A stretch of 64,000 nucleotides of DNA from Brachypterus glaber (taxonomy: Eukaryota; Arthropoda; Insecta; Coleoptera; Kateretidae), in assembly GCA_958510825.1 (NCBI GenBank), contig OY294052.1:4485816-4549815 (forward strand). Direction: 5' to 3'. Positions 22,901 to 34,100 of this stretch are shown in pieces (position 1 is the first letter of the stretch; each line of letters opens with the position of its first letter). Made by a program: the position numbers and the translations under genes. The notes beneath the pieces were generated by a model. It did no database searches, was not told the origin of the DNA, and worked only from the letters and a program-made list of their open reading frames with translations.

Positions 22901-23484
22901 TTATTTGGCGCTTAACTCGTTTTGTTTTAGTTAAATCGTTTTAATATTATAAATAAATATTAGAATGCATTAAATAAAAATAAATTCAGTCCAATCTGAA
23001 TCGTTTTTAAAATGTTTTGTTTACTGTTTGACTCACATTTTTGGTAGAAATTCGTAAATTTTAGTGTTAGGGGTAACTTTGGAGGATTTTCGGCAAGGGT
23101 TTAGAACCTTCTGATCATTTTGAAATTTGGCGTATGCTTTTGTGTGGTCAAAAGGAAAAATTAAGATTTCAAACCACTTAAATTTTTTACTTATACAAAA
23201 ATTACAGACAATTTTCAACAATTTTTACGATTTATGTGAATTTTACGAATTTTAGGGGGCCAATTAGGAAAAGAAGCCTAATTAACTATTGTATAAACAG
23301 TTTTTTCTTGCAGGTTTTGCCCCTAAGACCTCAAAAAACCATCATAAAATGTACAGTTCCCCATCGTCCGGGAAGCACCCAGGGCATTGATACAAGTTAT
23401 TTTGGATTTGAAGATGATCAGGAGGGTATTAGAGTCCCTGCTACTGGTAAAGTAGAAAAAAAATCCAGATTTAAATTCAAGTAA
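13985..23484 (+). CDS. nbs: Nibrin (NBS1), MRN complex subunit
   Basis: Exons read by eye: 13985-14009, 14736-14854, 15367-15503, 15793-16202, 17760-18306, 19709-19763, 21755-22231 and 23314-23484. All phases match, giving 646 residues (human nibrin has 754). The N-terminal FHA domain shows VGRK (R25), SISRKHA (S39, H42) and an NGSKY segment. Two BRCT repeats follow: the first has FNGQLIPNWSQDCSHL, and the second has RPIPLQEIAMAI as in vertebrate nibrin. A long polar linker follows, then the MRE11-binding motif KNFKKFRK at the end of exon 7 and a short tail with FGFEDD and a terminal FKF, candidates for the FxF/Y motif that binds ATM/Tel1. Known role: nuclear sensing and signalling of DNA double-strand breaks with MRE11 and RAD50. 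The FHA domain looks a few residues short; see the candidate small exon at 15276-15299. Its introns carry many transposons. Confidence 0.93.
14540..14665. mobile_element. CCCAAGTA MITE, copy 2, in nibrin intron 1
   Basis: A nearly perfect hairpin: CCCAAGTAACTCAGT with AAAGTATCTCTTACCACTCT on the left, and the complement ending ACTGTGTTACTTGGG on the right. Better preserved than the copy at 7591-7704. Confidence 0.8.
15050..15182. mobile_element. MITE in nibrin intron, TIR ACCTAAATACCATTGTA
   Basis: ACCTAAATACCATTGTA on the left pairs with TACAATGGTATTTAGGT on the right. The outer flank (acagctattcaaattgacatc) recurs at 52038 and, inverted, at about 53105-53160, so these three places belong to one family. 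Confidence 0.6.
15276..15299 (+). other. nbs: Candidate small extra exon of nibrin FHA domain
   Basis: The acceptor aaatttttgcccag is followed by an open, in-phase stretch reading KLKLSVNY, then possible donors gtggtt or gttggt, leaving an intron of about 65 bases before exon 3. Known FHA domains have a beta strand between the SRxHA motif and the SKY motif, and the model without this exon is short there. The donor is poor, so this stays tentative. Confidence 0.35.
16337..16885. mobile_element. TIR element, about 549 bp, in nibrin intron
   Basis: AGGTGGGTGAGCCAATAATT at the left and its complement AATTATTGGCTCACCCACCT-type sequence at the right form TIRs of about 28 bases. No transposase is visible inside. 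Confidence 0.75.
16944..17647. mobile_element. TA-flanked foldback element, 704 bp, copy 1
   Basis: Ends CAGGGTGATTAGAAACTGCC and a complement ending CACTCTG, with TA on both sides (16942-16943 and 17648-17649). The arms extend over about 130 bases (AAATTTAAGAGGTGATT, ATAAAGGTTGGTCCGG and their complements). A related copy lies at 59443-60151. Non-coding, and a Tc1/mariner-type target is likely. Confidence 0.75.
18393..18480. repeat. Fragment of the 23502-23692 MITE family
   Basis: Shares 'ccaagagttaatcctg' and 'gtagaatctgaggtgct'-like words with the hairpin just behind the nibrin stop codon. Only one arm and the centre are recognisable here. Confidence 0.5.
18606..19456. mobile_element. TA-flanked long-arm foldback element, 851 bp
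   Basis: TIRs start CAGTGCGTGCATTAAGTCTG and continue for about 250 bases on each side, with TA directly outside both ends. It splits a small hairpin element (cagctaaaggtccta type, see 59178-59254) whose halves remain at about 18585-18605 and 19457-19505. Lies in the nibrin intron before exon 6. No coding content. Confidence 0.8.
20486..20965 (-). pseudogene. Tc1-like transposon remnant in nibrin intron
   Basis: The minus strand at 20657-20770 reads DLWNILDQD, a stop, then FNRLILRMPRRVEAVIS and NRGRITRY followed by a stop. This matches the ending typical of Tc1-type transposases (...MPRRVQAVI...TKY). The right end (20925-20963, inverted) carries AACTGATCGAAAAAAGTTAA, and a weaker form lies near 20487. 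The catalytic core is deleted. A shorter relative is at 55133-55317. Confidence 0.7.
21148..21660. repeat. Dispersed element X, copy 2, in nibrin intron
   Basis: Full-length-looking copy from AGTATATTAAAGTACTAG to GAGTCGCAAAATAGAAAAA. Its first ~140 bases form a palindrome centred on CCGCTTGCGG. It lacks the 140-base segment present in the copy at 10231-10833. Confidence 0.7.
22350..23262. mobile_element. Foldback element interrupted by element Y, in the last nibrin intron
   Basis: The left arm (22350-22470 plus about 22798-22885) pairs with the right arm (23090-23262): atacgccaaatttcaaaatgatcagaag against its complement, and taaatcgtaaaaattcgttg against its complement. The left arm is split by an inserted copy of element Y at about 22470-22797. 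Confidence 0.65.
22470..22797. repeat. Dispersed element Y, copy 2 (inverted)
   Basis: Reverse complement of the element at 9826-10160, running from TTTATCCAATACATACAG to GTACTATAAATAACTAT. It is inserted inside an older foldback element. Confidence 0.65.
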
Positions 23485-23501
23485 AATATTTTCGTTTTTT
23501 T

Positions 23502-23692
23502 AAACGCTAATCCTGAATACATTAAGACAGACCAAGAGTTAATCCTGTTAGTAGGAATTGCGCATTATACAACCATCCAGTAAAATCTGAGGTGCTCGGT
23601 TTTATAAATATGTAGATGTCCTATTAACAGTATTAACTCCTGGTCTGCGTTGGCAATTCACTTAAACTTAATGCCTATTCAGGATTAGCGTG
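23502..23692. mobile_element. MITE at the 3' end of nibrin
   Basis: GCTAATCCTGAATACATTAAG at the left pairs with its complement ending GGATTAGCG, and the inner ACCAAGAGTTAATCCTG pairs with TTAACTCCTGGTCTG. It begins 18 bases behind the nibrin stop codon, so the nibrin 3' untranslated region likely contains it. Confidence 0.65.
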
Positions 23693-23775
23693 TTAATTTG
23701 TTACATAATTATCGTTATTTACCTAAATATTTTCTATTTATTTTGTATCTATGTAACGTTACATAAAGTTAAGGG

Positions 23776-24201
23776 ATCTTTCTACCTTCAAATTTTAAAA
23801 ATATTTTGTTTTTAAACTTTTTTTTTATATAAAAAGAAAAAAGATATCAATATTAATTTTTTAGGTATGTTTATTAATATTAAAAAATTGCCTTTTACAT
23901 TTTTAAAGTGCCATTTTTTGCCATAATTTTTTTTTTGAAAAAAAAAACATCAAAAAACGGTGGTCACCATGATTCCGGCCGTTTGGATCGACTAAAAAAA
24001 AGACCGGGATATTAGGGAACGTTTAAGTATTACGTAACGCAAATTTTGATCATTTTGGACCCAAAAAAAAATAAATTTTTGTATTCTTTAAATATAAATA
24101 AACATACATACCTACAAAATTTCACAATGATATGTTTTTTCTTTCAATATAAAAAAAATGTTTAAAAACAAAATATTTTTTAAATTTGAAGGTAGAAAGA
24201 C
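23776..24201. mobile_element. Foldback element, about 426 bp
   Basis: GGTCTTTCTACCTTCAAATT-type arms of about 100 bases: the left arm starts near 23776 and the right arm ends near 24201. Arm pairing includes AAATATTTTGTTTTTAAAC. The centre is T-rich with no coding content. Confidence 0.6.
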
Positions 24202-24481
24202 CACTTTTTCGTGATTATTACTTACATTCGGGTTCTCTTGGAACCTACGCTAAAACTACTTCAATAATCAATTTTTATTTTTTAATTTTCAAAAAGAAAT
24301 TTAAACAGTAATAAAATTCATTATTCCGTTTTTTTTTTTGGCAAAAAGCTGTAAAAATCTCTATTTTTTCTGCTAATATATTTTTAGCCTTAAAAACTAT
24401 TTAAAATATCGATCATTTGTTATGTAGGTTTTACACAAGTGTAAATTAAGAATCTTGTTTTGTTTTTTTATGTTAAAAATC

Positions 24482-25157
24482 ACGATTCACTCACCGCAGT
24501 AATGAGAAGAATCCAGCGCATGCGCACTGATTTTCTTTTTTTTGTTTTGACGTATGCCAAAAATTATTTTAAGGTTATGTAACATTCTTTTGCAGAATTT
24601 TACAAAAATATCTACTTTTTTCTTTGCGAGCTAACAGTTTTTTTTAATTGGCTAAAAGTACTCGCTTTTAATAGTATTTTCGTAAAAAAAATTGCGGAAT
24701 ATTCATTAATAAACATTTGACTCTTAAAATATATCGCCTTCTTAATTTTGAAATATTGTATCTGAAAAATGCCTCCCATTAAAAAAAAACACCAAACCAG
24801 CAAACTACCAAACCAAACCATTGTTAACGTAAACCAACGCCCCCATTAAAAAAATCAAACAGAAATTCGTGAGTATTTTAACAATCTTTTGCTATATATT
24901 CTAACAAAAAAAAAACTGGATTTTCCGCACCTAATTATATTCAAGACAGTAAGTTTTAGTAATAAAACCAGAAATCAGTGCAAAAATATAGTTCATTTTT
25001 GTGGACCTGATGCGCACCGTAACCCCACTCAAATTAAACTATTATATAAAACTACAACTGCCTAAACGGAAGCCACTTTTGACATCCGTCAAAACAAAAA
25101 TAAGCAAACCAGTGCGCATGTGCTAGATTCTTCTCATTACTGCGGTGAGCGAATCGT
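24482..25157. mobile_element. TIR element, 676 bp, with 8-bp target duplication
   Basis: Begins ACGATTCACTCACCGCAGTA and ends with the near-complement TACTGCGGTGAGCGAATCGT. The TIR continues through AATGAGAAGAATC. TAAAAATC stands on both sides (24474-24481 and 25158-25165). No transposase frame is visible, so this is a non-autonomous element with an hAT-like 8-base target. Confidence 0.8.
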
Positions 25158-25380
25158 TAAAAATCTAGTAAATCGGTCGTTTTTTGTTTAGGACGATGTT
25201 TAGATTTTCAAAGTGATATGTTTTTAGTTTTTATTTGTATAATAAATAATTATTTAGAACCCTCTAAGAAATAAATTTCAGTAAAAAAATATAATATACC
25301 TATTTAATTTATTAAAATATATATAAAAAAATTATTTAAAAACATTTAAAATAAGGTACTCTTTTCATTTAAAACTAGCC

Positions 25381-25483
25381 TATTATAGGCTATAATAGTC
25401 TATAATAGGCTATAATAGTCTATAATAGGCTATAATAGGCTATAATAGTCTATAATAGGCTATAATAGCCTATAATAGTCTAT
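25381..25483. repeat. Tandem array of a 10-bp unit
   Basis: About ten head-to-tail copies of TATAATAGGC, alternating with the variant TATAATAGTC. A locally expanded minisatellite with no coding role. Confidence 0.9.
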
Positions 25484-25485
25484 GG

Positions 25486-25985
25486 CTGAAATACGACGCA
25501 GTGACGAATACCTAAAACGTATTATGCTGCTCTCGTATAAGGAATTCCCCTCAGTAGCCCTATCATTTTAGATTTTTTCATAAAAAAAATTACAAGTTAA
25601 AACTTTAGACGGAGTAAAGTATAATAAAAAAAATGATCTTAACAAAAATGGTTGGAAATTTTCTCCTTTACAAAATTGGTTATATGCATTTTTATCGTAA
25701 GATGCATATTTAGCGAGATAACCGCACTCACCCCTTTAATCCAAGATGGCGGACAGTTCCCACATCAAATTTATGAGCAAAAATGTAATTTTTTCATCTA
25801 ATCCGCGGGGTATACTTAACTGCGTCTAAAGTTTTAACTTGTATTTTTTTTTTCATTAAAAAATTAAAATGATTGGGCTTCAAGGAATCCCCTCAGACGA
25901 AGTTACGCGAATCGCACCCAAACTGATATGATCTTCGCCTTTTACAACACTTTCGCAAATGAGTCACTACGTTGTATTCCCGACA
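25486..25985. mobile_element. Foldback element, about 500 bp
   Basis: The left arm (GCTGAAATACGACGCAGTGAC ... ACAAGTTAAAACTTTAGACG) pairs with the right arm (CGTCTAAAGTTTTAACTTGT ... GTCACTACGTTGTATT) over about 140 bases. It adjoins the 10-bp tandem array. Confidence 0.6.
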
Positions 25986-26245
25986 CAGTCTATACATAGA
26001 GTAAAATTATACATCTCCGCTAAAAGTTAGCTTGGACATTTCTATGTTTAAAACCTTCAACTTGCATAACTTGAAATCTTGGATTTCTTTACACAAGATA
26101 TCCTTCAGCAATATTATTTTAATCACACCGTTTAAAGTTACTATAGTATTGTAAATATTCTTTTCGTCTGCTTCGCAAAATTTGATAAAGACTGGGGTTT
26201 CATGGAAACCAACAGCTCCTAAAAAAAGATAAGTAATATAATAAT

Positions 26246-26510
26246 GGGAGGATTGGTGTAGTGGACTACCGCGTTGTACTTGACGAGTTTACTACCCAAA
26301 TAGCGTGAGTTCGAGTCTCACCGGCGCCGATTTGCCTTTTTCAGTTAATTAATAATTGAAATTTGGCGAAGGCGTAGGTGAAGCGGACACTTCCTATAAA
26401 TTGGTTCGAAAGTCAATTAAAGCCGGTAGTTCCCTCTACTATTAGCCCACACAAGTCCTGGACTTAGGGGATGCTTAATTAAGTAGAATAGTACGAGTTT
26501 AAACAAAAAA
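26246..26510 (+). mobile_element. tRNA-derived SINE, copy 1
   Basis: A tRNA-like head (A-box region GGTGTAGTGGAC, B box GTTCGAGTCTC at about 26309) leads into an unrelated body starting GATTTGCCTTTTTCAGTTAA. The head cannot be a functional tRNA because there is no proper acceptor stem and it runs straight into the body. The body is shared with 52769-53019, so this is a mobile, probably RNA polymerase III-transcribed family. Confidence 0.8.
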
Positions 26511-28141
26511 TGTAAAAATGTAAACGTGTTTCAGACAATACACTTTCTTCGACTACAAAGTTTCTTAATAATTTGATTGTTTTTTTATCAAATCGTTCAA
26601 ATCTGAAGTGTAGTGTCATGCTATAAGTGTTATTTTTGATTTTTTTAATTAATTTCAATTTAATTCAAAATAATCAATGGGATTTCGCCACATGTGTCTA
26701 TTCCATCACAAGAGCGAGAATATATTTTCGCACAGTAGCAGAATCTAGCAATGCTGTCATTGAAAATCATCTAAGAATTATGCTATTCCAAAGTAGTCGT
26801 AGAAAAAGTAACTTTCTCGTTAATTACCTTCATGATCCTGCAACTCGCTCCAAAAACTAAAGGCAGAAGTTATTGATTTTTGTATTTTAATCGTTTCTTT
26901 TGGCATTATATAATGAAATATAAAAAATAAGTAGCTTTTTTGCTTTGGTGTCAAATATGCCCATTTTAAAAATAGTTTTTGCATATCAGAACCTAAAAAA
27001 TATGTAAGTATTGATACATTTTATATGACTTAATTTTAAACTTACTTACATTTGTATATTATACATAAAATAAATTTAAAAATCTTTGTTTCGAACGAAT
27101 CGTCTGTTTGTTCATCTTCGTTTGACTCAAAATCAATATCCATTTGACTGGATCAAAAATTTTTGAAACTTTGTCATAAATGTCAAAATTTTATCATTAG
27201 CGTTTCGAAAAAAAATCTGGGTAGGGGTAAATTTTAATCAGTAAGTTATAGTCTAATAGACGGTAAGAAAGCTACGACGAAAGGGGGAGGTAGGTGCAAA
27301 AAAAAAACAGAACACCAACAAAAAAACGATAAAAGCGAAAACAGTTTAAAGTTTGGACTATAAACGTGTACGTATACTCGGCGCATTATCTATCTGAGTA
27401 ACAAATTGGATCAAGCAAGCTATGATTAGTGGTTTAAAAATGACTTTTAGTAATATTTTTGTAGCCCATTGTGCTTTTGATAATTTTTAACATTTAAATT
27501 GACTGTCATTTTACGTCTTACAAATAATAACAAAATCTGTTTAAGAAGTAAAACTTTGTTCAAAATTATAATAAAAGTAAGTTTTTATTCATAAAGTGCT
27601 ATTATAAACTTAAATTTAACAGTACCTGAATAAAATTACGGACCAGTATTATTTTAACCAATAAATTCTCTGTTATAGTGTTTACTTCAAAAATTTATAG
27701 AGCACTGCATTATATTACTTCATTTAAACAAAATGTTTATAGATTGATGCTTTAGTTTTCTTTTTATGCACTTTTCTTGTTATTTCTTCTTGCTAAAGCA
27801 AATTATTTGGATTTTTTTATAAATGTCAAAATAATGTCTTGATTGACAATAAATTTTAAACAAGATGAAAACCTTACATAAGGAACTAAATATATTCTGC
27901 CAACCAAATAACAAGAAACATATGACCATCAACTCAGATAGATAATGCGCGGAGTTTAGTTAGATTTTATATTCAAGTACAATTTTTTGCCGCACTCTTT
28001 CGGTAGCTTTAGAACCGTGTGTCAAACAATAATTTTAAGCGGTATAAATTATATTTAATATAATATGGTACACTTTAACATGTAATTTTAAAAATTAATT
28101 ATTCGTATTTGGAATACTTTAATTCTAATATCAATTTGCAC

Positions 28142-31100
28142 TTATACAGTAGGATTCTTTTGTTTTGGAGATACTTTGGTTTTATTTTGAATCTTACATC
28201 TGGAATCTTTATCAATTTTTTTCTTCAAAATTGACTCGTATAAAACATTCTTTTTTGACAATATCTGCAAATAAATAAATTGAAGATTAAAAATAAATAA
28301 AATTGTATTCTCAATAACTTTTTCACGCGTTAAAATATAGACATGCAATTTGGTATAGATATAGCCTTTTCGATAAACCTTTGGGGCTGTTTTAAAGAAA
28401 ATACCCACCCTTTCAAAATAATTAAAGTGGTTTTGCATAACTTTTTATCGGGAAAGATGCAGACTTTAAATTTGGTAAATAATTAAAGAGTGTAAAATCT
28501 AATGGGTCTATGTGTCAAAAATATTAAATCGATATAACCTTTATAAAATAATTGCATATGATACTATAGTCCGTCCAATTATGCAAGATAGTAGTTTAAA
28601 ATTTCCGCGATTTTTAAGCTACCTCATTTGTTAAAAACTCGTACCTGTTAACATTGTGACATATTTTGTCTATGACAACGATTGACGGTCGTTAAAGCTA
28701 ATAAAAAAGAGAAAGTTACATAAAAAAATGGTTATATTTAATGTTATTTAGTATGGTATTGAAAAAGGTACTTTTTTGGTTTATTCTTCAAACGCTCACT
28801 GTAAATTAGCATATTCTACATATTGTACAAACGTAAATTATATTGAACACAAGGAAAACGTCGAATTTTTAGGTTACAATTACAACTTGAGGCCTATCCA
28901 GAGGCTCGCATAACAACCATTACATTACATGTCGACACATCAAGCCAATCCTGGCATCGCATTCTTATGTACTATGCTTGTTATGCGAGTCTTTGGATAG
29001 GTCCTTTCCAGGAAAACAGTACCGACATCTGTTACATTTTTGATACACTACGATTGATACATAATTATGCTATTTTGCACTCTGTGGTGTAAAACGGGCC
29101 GCGTCACTTATTATCTTGCCTAACTGGACGGAGTATAGGACCCTTTATACATGTATAACCAACCTTCACTTTGGCACATAGACCATTTAGAACCTGCCCT
29201 CTTCAGTTGACAAAAACATCACAATTTAACAGTGAAATACAATAATTAAAGACGTAAGTGGATAAAGGCTCTAACTACAGTTAGAAATAGTAAAAGACAA
29301 AAGATACATACATTTATTTTACTTGTGGCTCTTAAACATTTTTCTTTCTCTTTTTCCAAAAATGATTTTAGTTGATCAGTTTTAATTTTATATCTGAAAA
29401 TTAAATTTTTATAACGGGCACGTTCTTGGTTCACTTTCGTCTCAAACGTTTTTAGCTGAATTTTAATGTCTTGATAGTTTCTCCGTTCTTCTTCTAATAA
29501 TGATCTAAAAAAAAATAATATAAAACTTATGGAAGCGTACTATGTTATCCACGATACGCCGTTATTCACTTTTAGTGGAAAAAACTCAGTTTTTTGTACA
29601 ATTTGTTTAGGTATAGTCGCTGCCAGAGTTATAAGAGTGATTATTTTTATCTGGCGCGTGTCATACTGTTCGTCCAATCGGGACGTTGTATAATTTTAGA
29701 TAAATGTTTACTGGAGCGGCTTTAATTTCTGTGCATCGTGCTATATATGATAAATATAATAAAATTTAATTACGTCCCTGTCTCACATTAATCTGTTTTA
29801 AATGTAAACATTCTACTATAAATGTAACACCGACTATACTTAGAATGTAAATATCAGTTTAAAACTAAAAATCACGTAACTATTTTATACTTACGTGTAG
29901 TATTTTAGTGTGATTTCATGTCTCGGTGAAGTTTCGAATTTCTCCGTTGGCGATTCGGTTTGAATAAAACGGTGAGTTTTGAAGCATTTTTGGGTTTGGG
30001 TCCCCATTTCATTATTCAAGTTGTCTGTAATGCCATGTGTGCTTTTATCAAACTTATGTGGTTCACTAGCAATTCTAAAATCAAAAAATTAATTTTATAA
30101 AAATAACACCGGCACACAAACAAAAATCTCGAGTTCGGCAGACCAGACTAGTCAATTCTTACGTCGCTGAATCTGAATCCGGGGTCATAATTTAAAAGTT
30201 AGCGTTTAAAATGGCGGATCCAATATGGCGGATTAGATTTTTAAAGTTGCTCGGATTTATTATTATTAGGTACTTGCAAAAATATTACAGAGACCCAAAT
30301 AAGCTTTTAGCTTGTGCTAGGGGCTCTCCATTAATTTTGCTTGAAACTTGGTACTCTAGGGGTTTTTGGGGTCGCTGATTACGAACCTGGTGCCAGTTTT
30401 CCAAAATTCAAAATGGCGGATCCAATATGGCTGATTAGATTTCTCGGAAAATGTAATCCAAATTGTTTTACTTACGTGTAGTTTTTGAACTTTATTTCTA
30501 GTCTTGGGGAAGTTTGTGCATAACCGTGATTTAAAGATATATGCCTGTTAATTTCATAATTTCGCAGAACATTCTGCTTTTCCAATTCTAAACCCTCCAT
30601 TCTTCTTTGTATATTTTTCAATTGGGTCCTCAAAATTTCCGTTTCTTCTTCGTGTTGCCTTACCACCTCATCCATATTAGATTTGTGCATTATTTGCAGT
30701 CTGTTGATACTGTCTTCATTTTTGCATATGATATTTTGTTTGTCCCTTTCATATTGGTCTCTTAGTCGTATTAGTTGACAGTTAAATTCTTGTTTTAACT
30801 TTTGAGTCTTGTCCAGTTGCGATTCATCATTTGAAATAGAACATATTTCAAAGGCTTTTTGAGATACCTTATTTTGATTGTTATAGATATCGTTTTTTAG
30901 CCCAGAATTTTGATTTTCTAGCTCTAAAATGCGTTTCGAATAACTTTGATTCAAAATTTCTAAATCTATACACAATTTTTTAAGGTTTGAGCTTTCTTGC
31001 TTCAATTTTTCGTAACTTTCTTTGTTTTCTTCATCTTTAAGCTTTTCTATTTCCATTCTAAAAACCATAACTTTCTTATTCAAACCTTGATTTTCAATTT

Positions 31101-34100
31101 TGATAGATTTTTTTTCGCTCTTTAATTTTTTAAACTCGTTTTCTAAACCTTCGTACTTTTTGATGATATTATCTTTATCCAAATTCATTAGATAATGTTT
31201 TTCTTTTTCGGATTCTATAGTTAAAGACAGAATTTCATTTTTCTTTTTTAGTTTTTGTATTTCTTCTTGTAAATTATTTATTTTGGATTCCTCAACCTTT
31301 TTTAAATTGCTGGTTAAGTTCAATGAATTTGCTAAGTCAGTTTTTAATGTAGCTATTTGCGAATTTAAGTTTAAACTGTTTTCATCTACAGAAAAAATTG
31401 CGTCGCCTCGATCAGAAGTTTGAGTGAAACCAAGTTTAAAATTTTCCCTTTGCAAATGGGACGACTTATCTCGTAGAACTTTCAGCTCCTCATACACTTC
31501 TGTTATCTGTTTTGAAAGTTCTTTTTCATTATCCAAAGAAGTGTTTAAATTGGTTTTAAGTATTGAATTTTCCTTAAGAAGTAAATTTTTATCGTGTTTT
31601 AGATTTAATAAACGTTCTTCATTTTCAGATTTTACTTCTCTTGCATTATTGAGTTCTACTTGTGTTCTTACTAATTCAGCATTTAATTTATGATTTTCTT
31701 CTAATATCATTTCCATATCTTTTAGAGCTTTATCCAGGATTGCTTTTGATTTTTCTTCTAGTATTAAAATCATTTCATCAGATTTCTTTTGCACCAGTTC
31801 ATATTCCACATTTTTTTCTTTTAAAACCTCTTTCAACTTTTTATTTTCAATGGAATATATACTCATTTCTTCTTTATGTTTCATATAGCGAATTTTCAAA
31901 TTTTCGTAGTGTAATTTTAGTTCATAATTTTCTTGGCCAACTAATTCAAAATCTTTTTGAGTTTTTTCTATGGTTTTGTTGATTGCTTCCAGTTGTTTGC
32001 TTCCTTTTGAACATTCTGCTTCTACATCTTTTATCCTTTTTTCTAACTCGACTTTTTCAAATTGTAATCTTTTTAGTTTGTCAGTTTCGTCTTTGCTAAT
32101 ATTTTTTAGCTTTTCATTTTCATTTTCGTATTCTTTTTTACTTTTTATCAACAAGTTAATTTCATTTTTTAAATAACCAATTGTTTCCAAGCTAATTTTA
32201 GCATCGTTTGTTGATGAACTCAATTCATTTGTTACTTTAACGTTTTCAGACTTTAAATCAGATATTTTATTTTCCAATAAAGAAATTTTATTCTTAAAGC
32301 TCATGCGTTCGTTTTCAAATGCACTAATTTTACTTTTATAATTTTTAATTCTTTCTGAACGTGTTTGTCCATGTTTTTTTAAATCGTTGTTTTCTGATTC
32401 CAGTAAATAAATTTTCCTGGTCATATTTTCGATTTTATCTTTTAAAATTTGTTCATCTTTTGAAACTAGTATTAATTTTTCATTTGAATTTCCTTCACAA
32501 ACCTCTTTTTCTAGTTGGTAAACTTTTCTTTTAAGTGCCTCATTTTCATTTTGTACCTCCCTAACAACTAATCCTTCATCTTTAAACTTATCTAACGCAG
32601 AATTATACTCTTTTTTCATCTTACTATATTCTTGTTCAAGTTTTGATATTTTTTCGGTATAATTTAAGTTCAGTTCTTTCATTTCTGCTACTTTTTCAGT
32701 TAACTTGTTTCTGCTTTGAAGTGCTTCATCAAATTCTTTTTTTAACTTGGCAAAATGATTCTCAAACTGTGCTATGTTTAGTTTTAAAGTACCATTGGTA
32801 TCCTGTAAATCAGAAATTTTTCTAAATAATTGTTTAGCTTCATTTTCATACTTATTTAACTGGTTCCTTAACTTCTCATTTTCTATTTTGAAATCAGTTA
32901 TTTCCTTTTTATATTTTTCTTCTTTGACGTTTGCCGAATATGCATAATTTAGCAACTCGTTATTTATTTTTTTATTACTGCTTTGTAATTCTAAATTTGC
33001 ACTTTCAAGTTTTTGATTTTCTTGTTTTAAATTATCTGCTAGATTTTTATAGGTTGCTACTTCACCTTTAATTATTTCGCATTGCTCTAAAATCATTATA
33101 TTGTGTGTATTAAATTCCTTTTCCACCGTGTGTAACACTGTCTTTTGCAAATTTTCTGCATTATCGGCTCTTTTTGATTCATCTTCAGCTTTTTTACTTA
33201 ATTCGTTTATTGCAAGCATCAGTTCGTCTGAGGGATCAATGGTAGGCATAGAAGAGTTTTTTATTGTTAATAAATGGCTACTCATATCTTTCAATAATTT
33301 AAATAAACCATCTTGATCTGTATCTGAATCCTGATCATCTTCTGGAATCTTGGAAATTAAATCATGATTCCCTTTATTAATTTTATCCACTTCTATTTTT
33401 AAAGATTCACAATCTTTGCAGACTATATTTGAATTAATTGTTGTTATTAATTCTTCATTTTCCTTTTGTGCTTCTTCTAATTGTAATTTTAAGGATTCAC
33501 ATTCTTCACAACTTTGCTGGCTTGAAATAATTTTTTCAGTTAGATGTCTACTTTCATTTATTAATTCCTCTTTTTCAATCTGCAGAAGCGTAATATCTTC
33601 TTCTCTTTGTACTTTGTTATCAGAATAGCTCATCAGAACAGTTTTAATAGTTTCTTTATCTTCATTCACCATTACCAACTCTAATTCCAAATCACATAAT
33701 CTTCTAGTGTTTTTTGTTAGGTGTTCTATCAGTTCCTTAATTTGGGCTTTAGCAATTTCTTGTATTTCTGTACAGTGTCTCTTTAAGGCAACATTTTCTG
33801 CCAATAAATTATCCTGATCATTTAAAGATTCATCAGGTTGTGCTGTGATAGGGTTTCTACACATATCTGTCATTAAACTAATATCTTTACACAAATAAGT
33901 GGTTATTGTATTTATTTCTAAAAATTCTTGACTGTTTTCATCACTACTAGTACTCTCTTGGCAACCACATTCGCATTTTGGATTCGGATTTTTGCAACAA
34001 ATGCAATGATAAGACGAGGAGTTTATGTCAGTGAACTCTGAAGCACAAGTACATACAGAGCTAGATGAATTTTCTTTTTCTGTTCTGCTGCTTTCAGTGT

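Larger units (their letters stand above)
23485..28141. other. Convergent intergenic region
   Basis: Lies between the 3' ends of nibrin (plus) and the giant coiled-coil gene (minus). No gene is supported. It holds six repeat features listed separately. A weak inverted pair (ggcgcattatctatctgagt near 27382 and its near-complement near 27932) suggests another degraded element at about 27380-27955. Confidence 0.6.

Noticed and set aside
25381..25483. CRISPR-like array
   Set aside because: Uniform 10-base tandem units without spacers, in a eukaryotic genome.
26246..26331. tRNA gene
   Set aside because: The tRNA-like head runs directly into a repeat body shared with 52769-53019 and lacks a proper acceptor stem, so it is a SINE head.
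26627..26860. A 77-codon plus-strand open frame in the intergenic region
   Set aside because: No start context, no splice partners, no recognisable domain, and low-complexity AT-rich codons.
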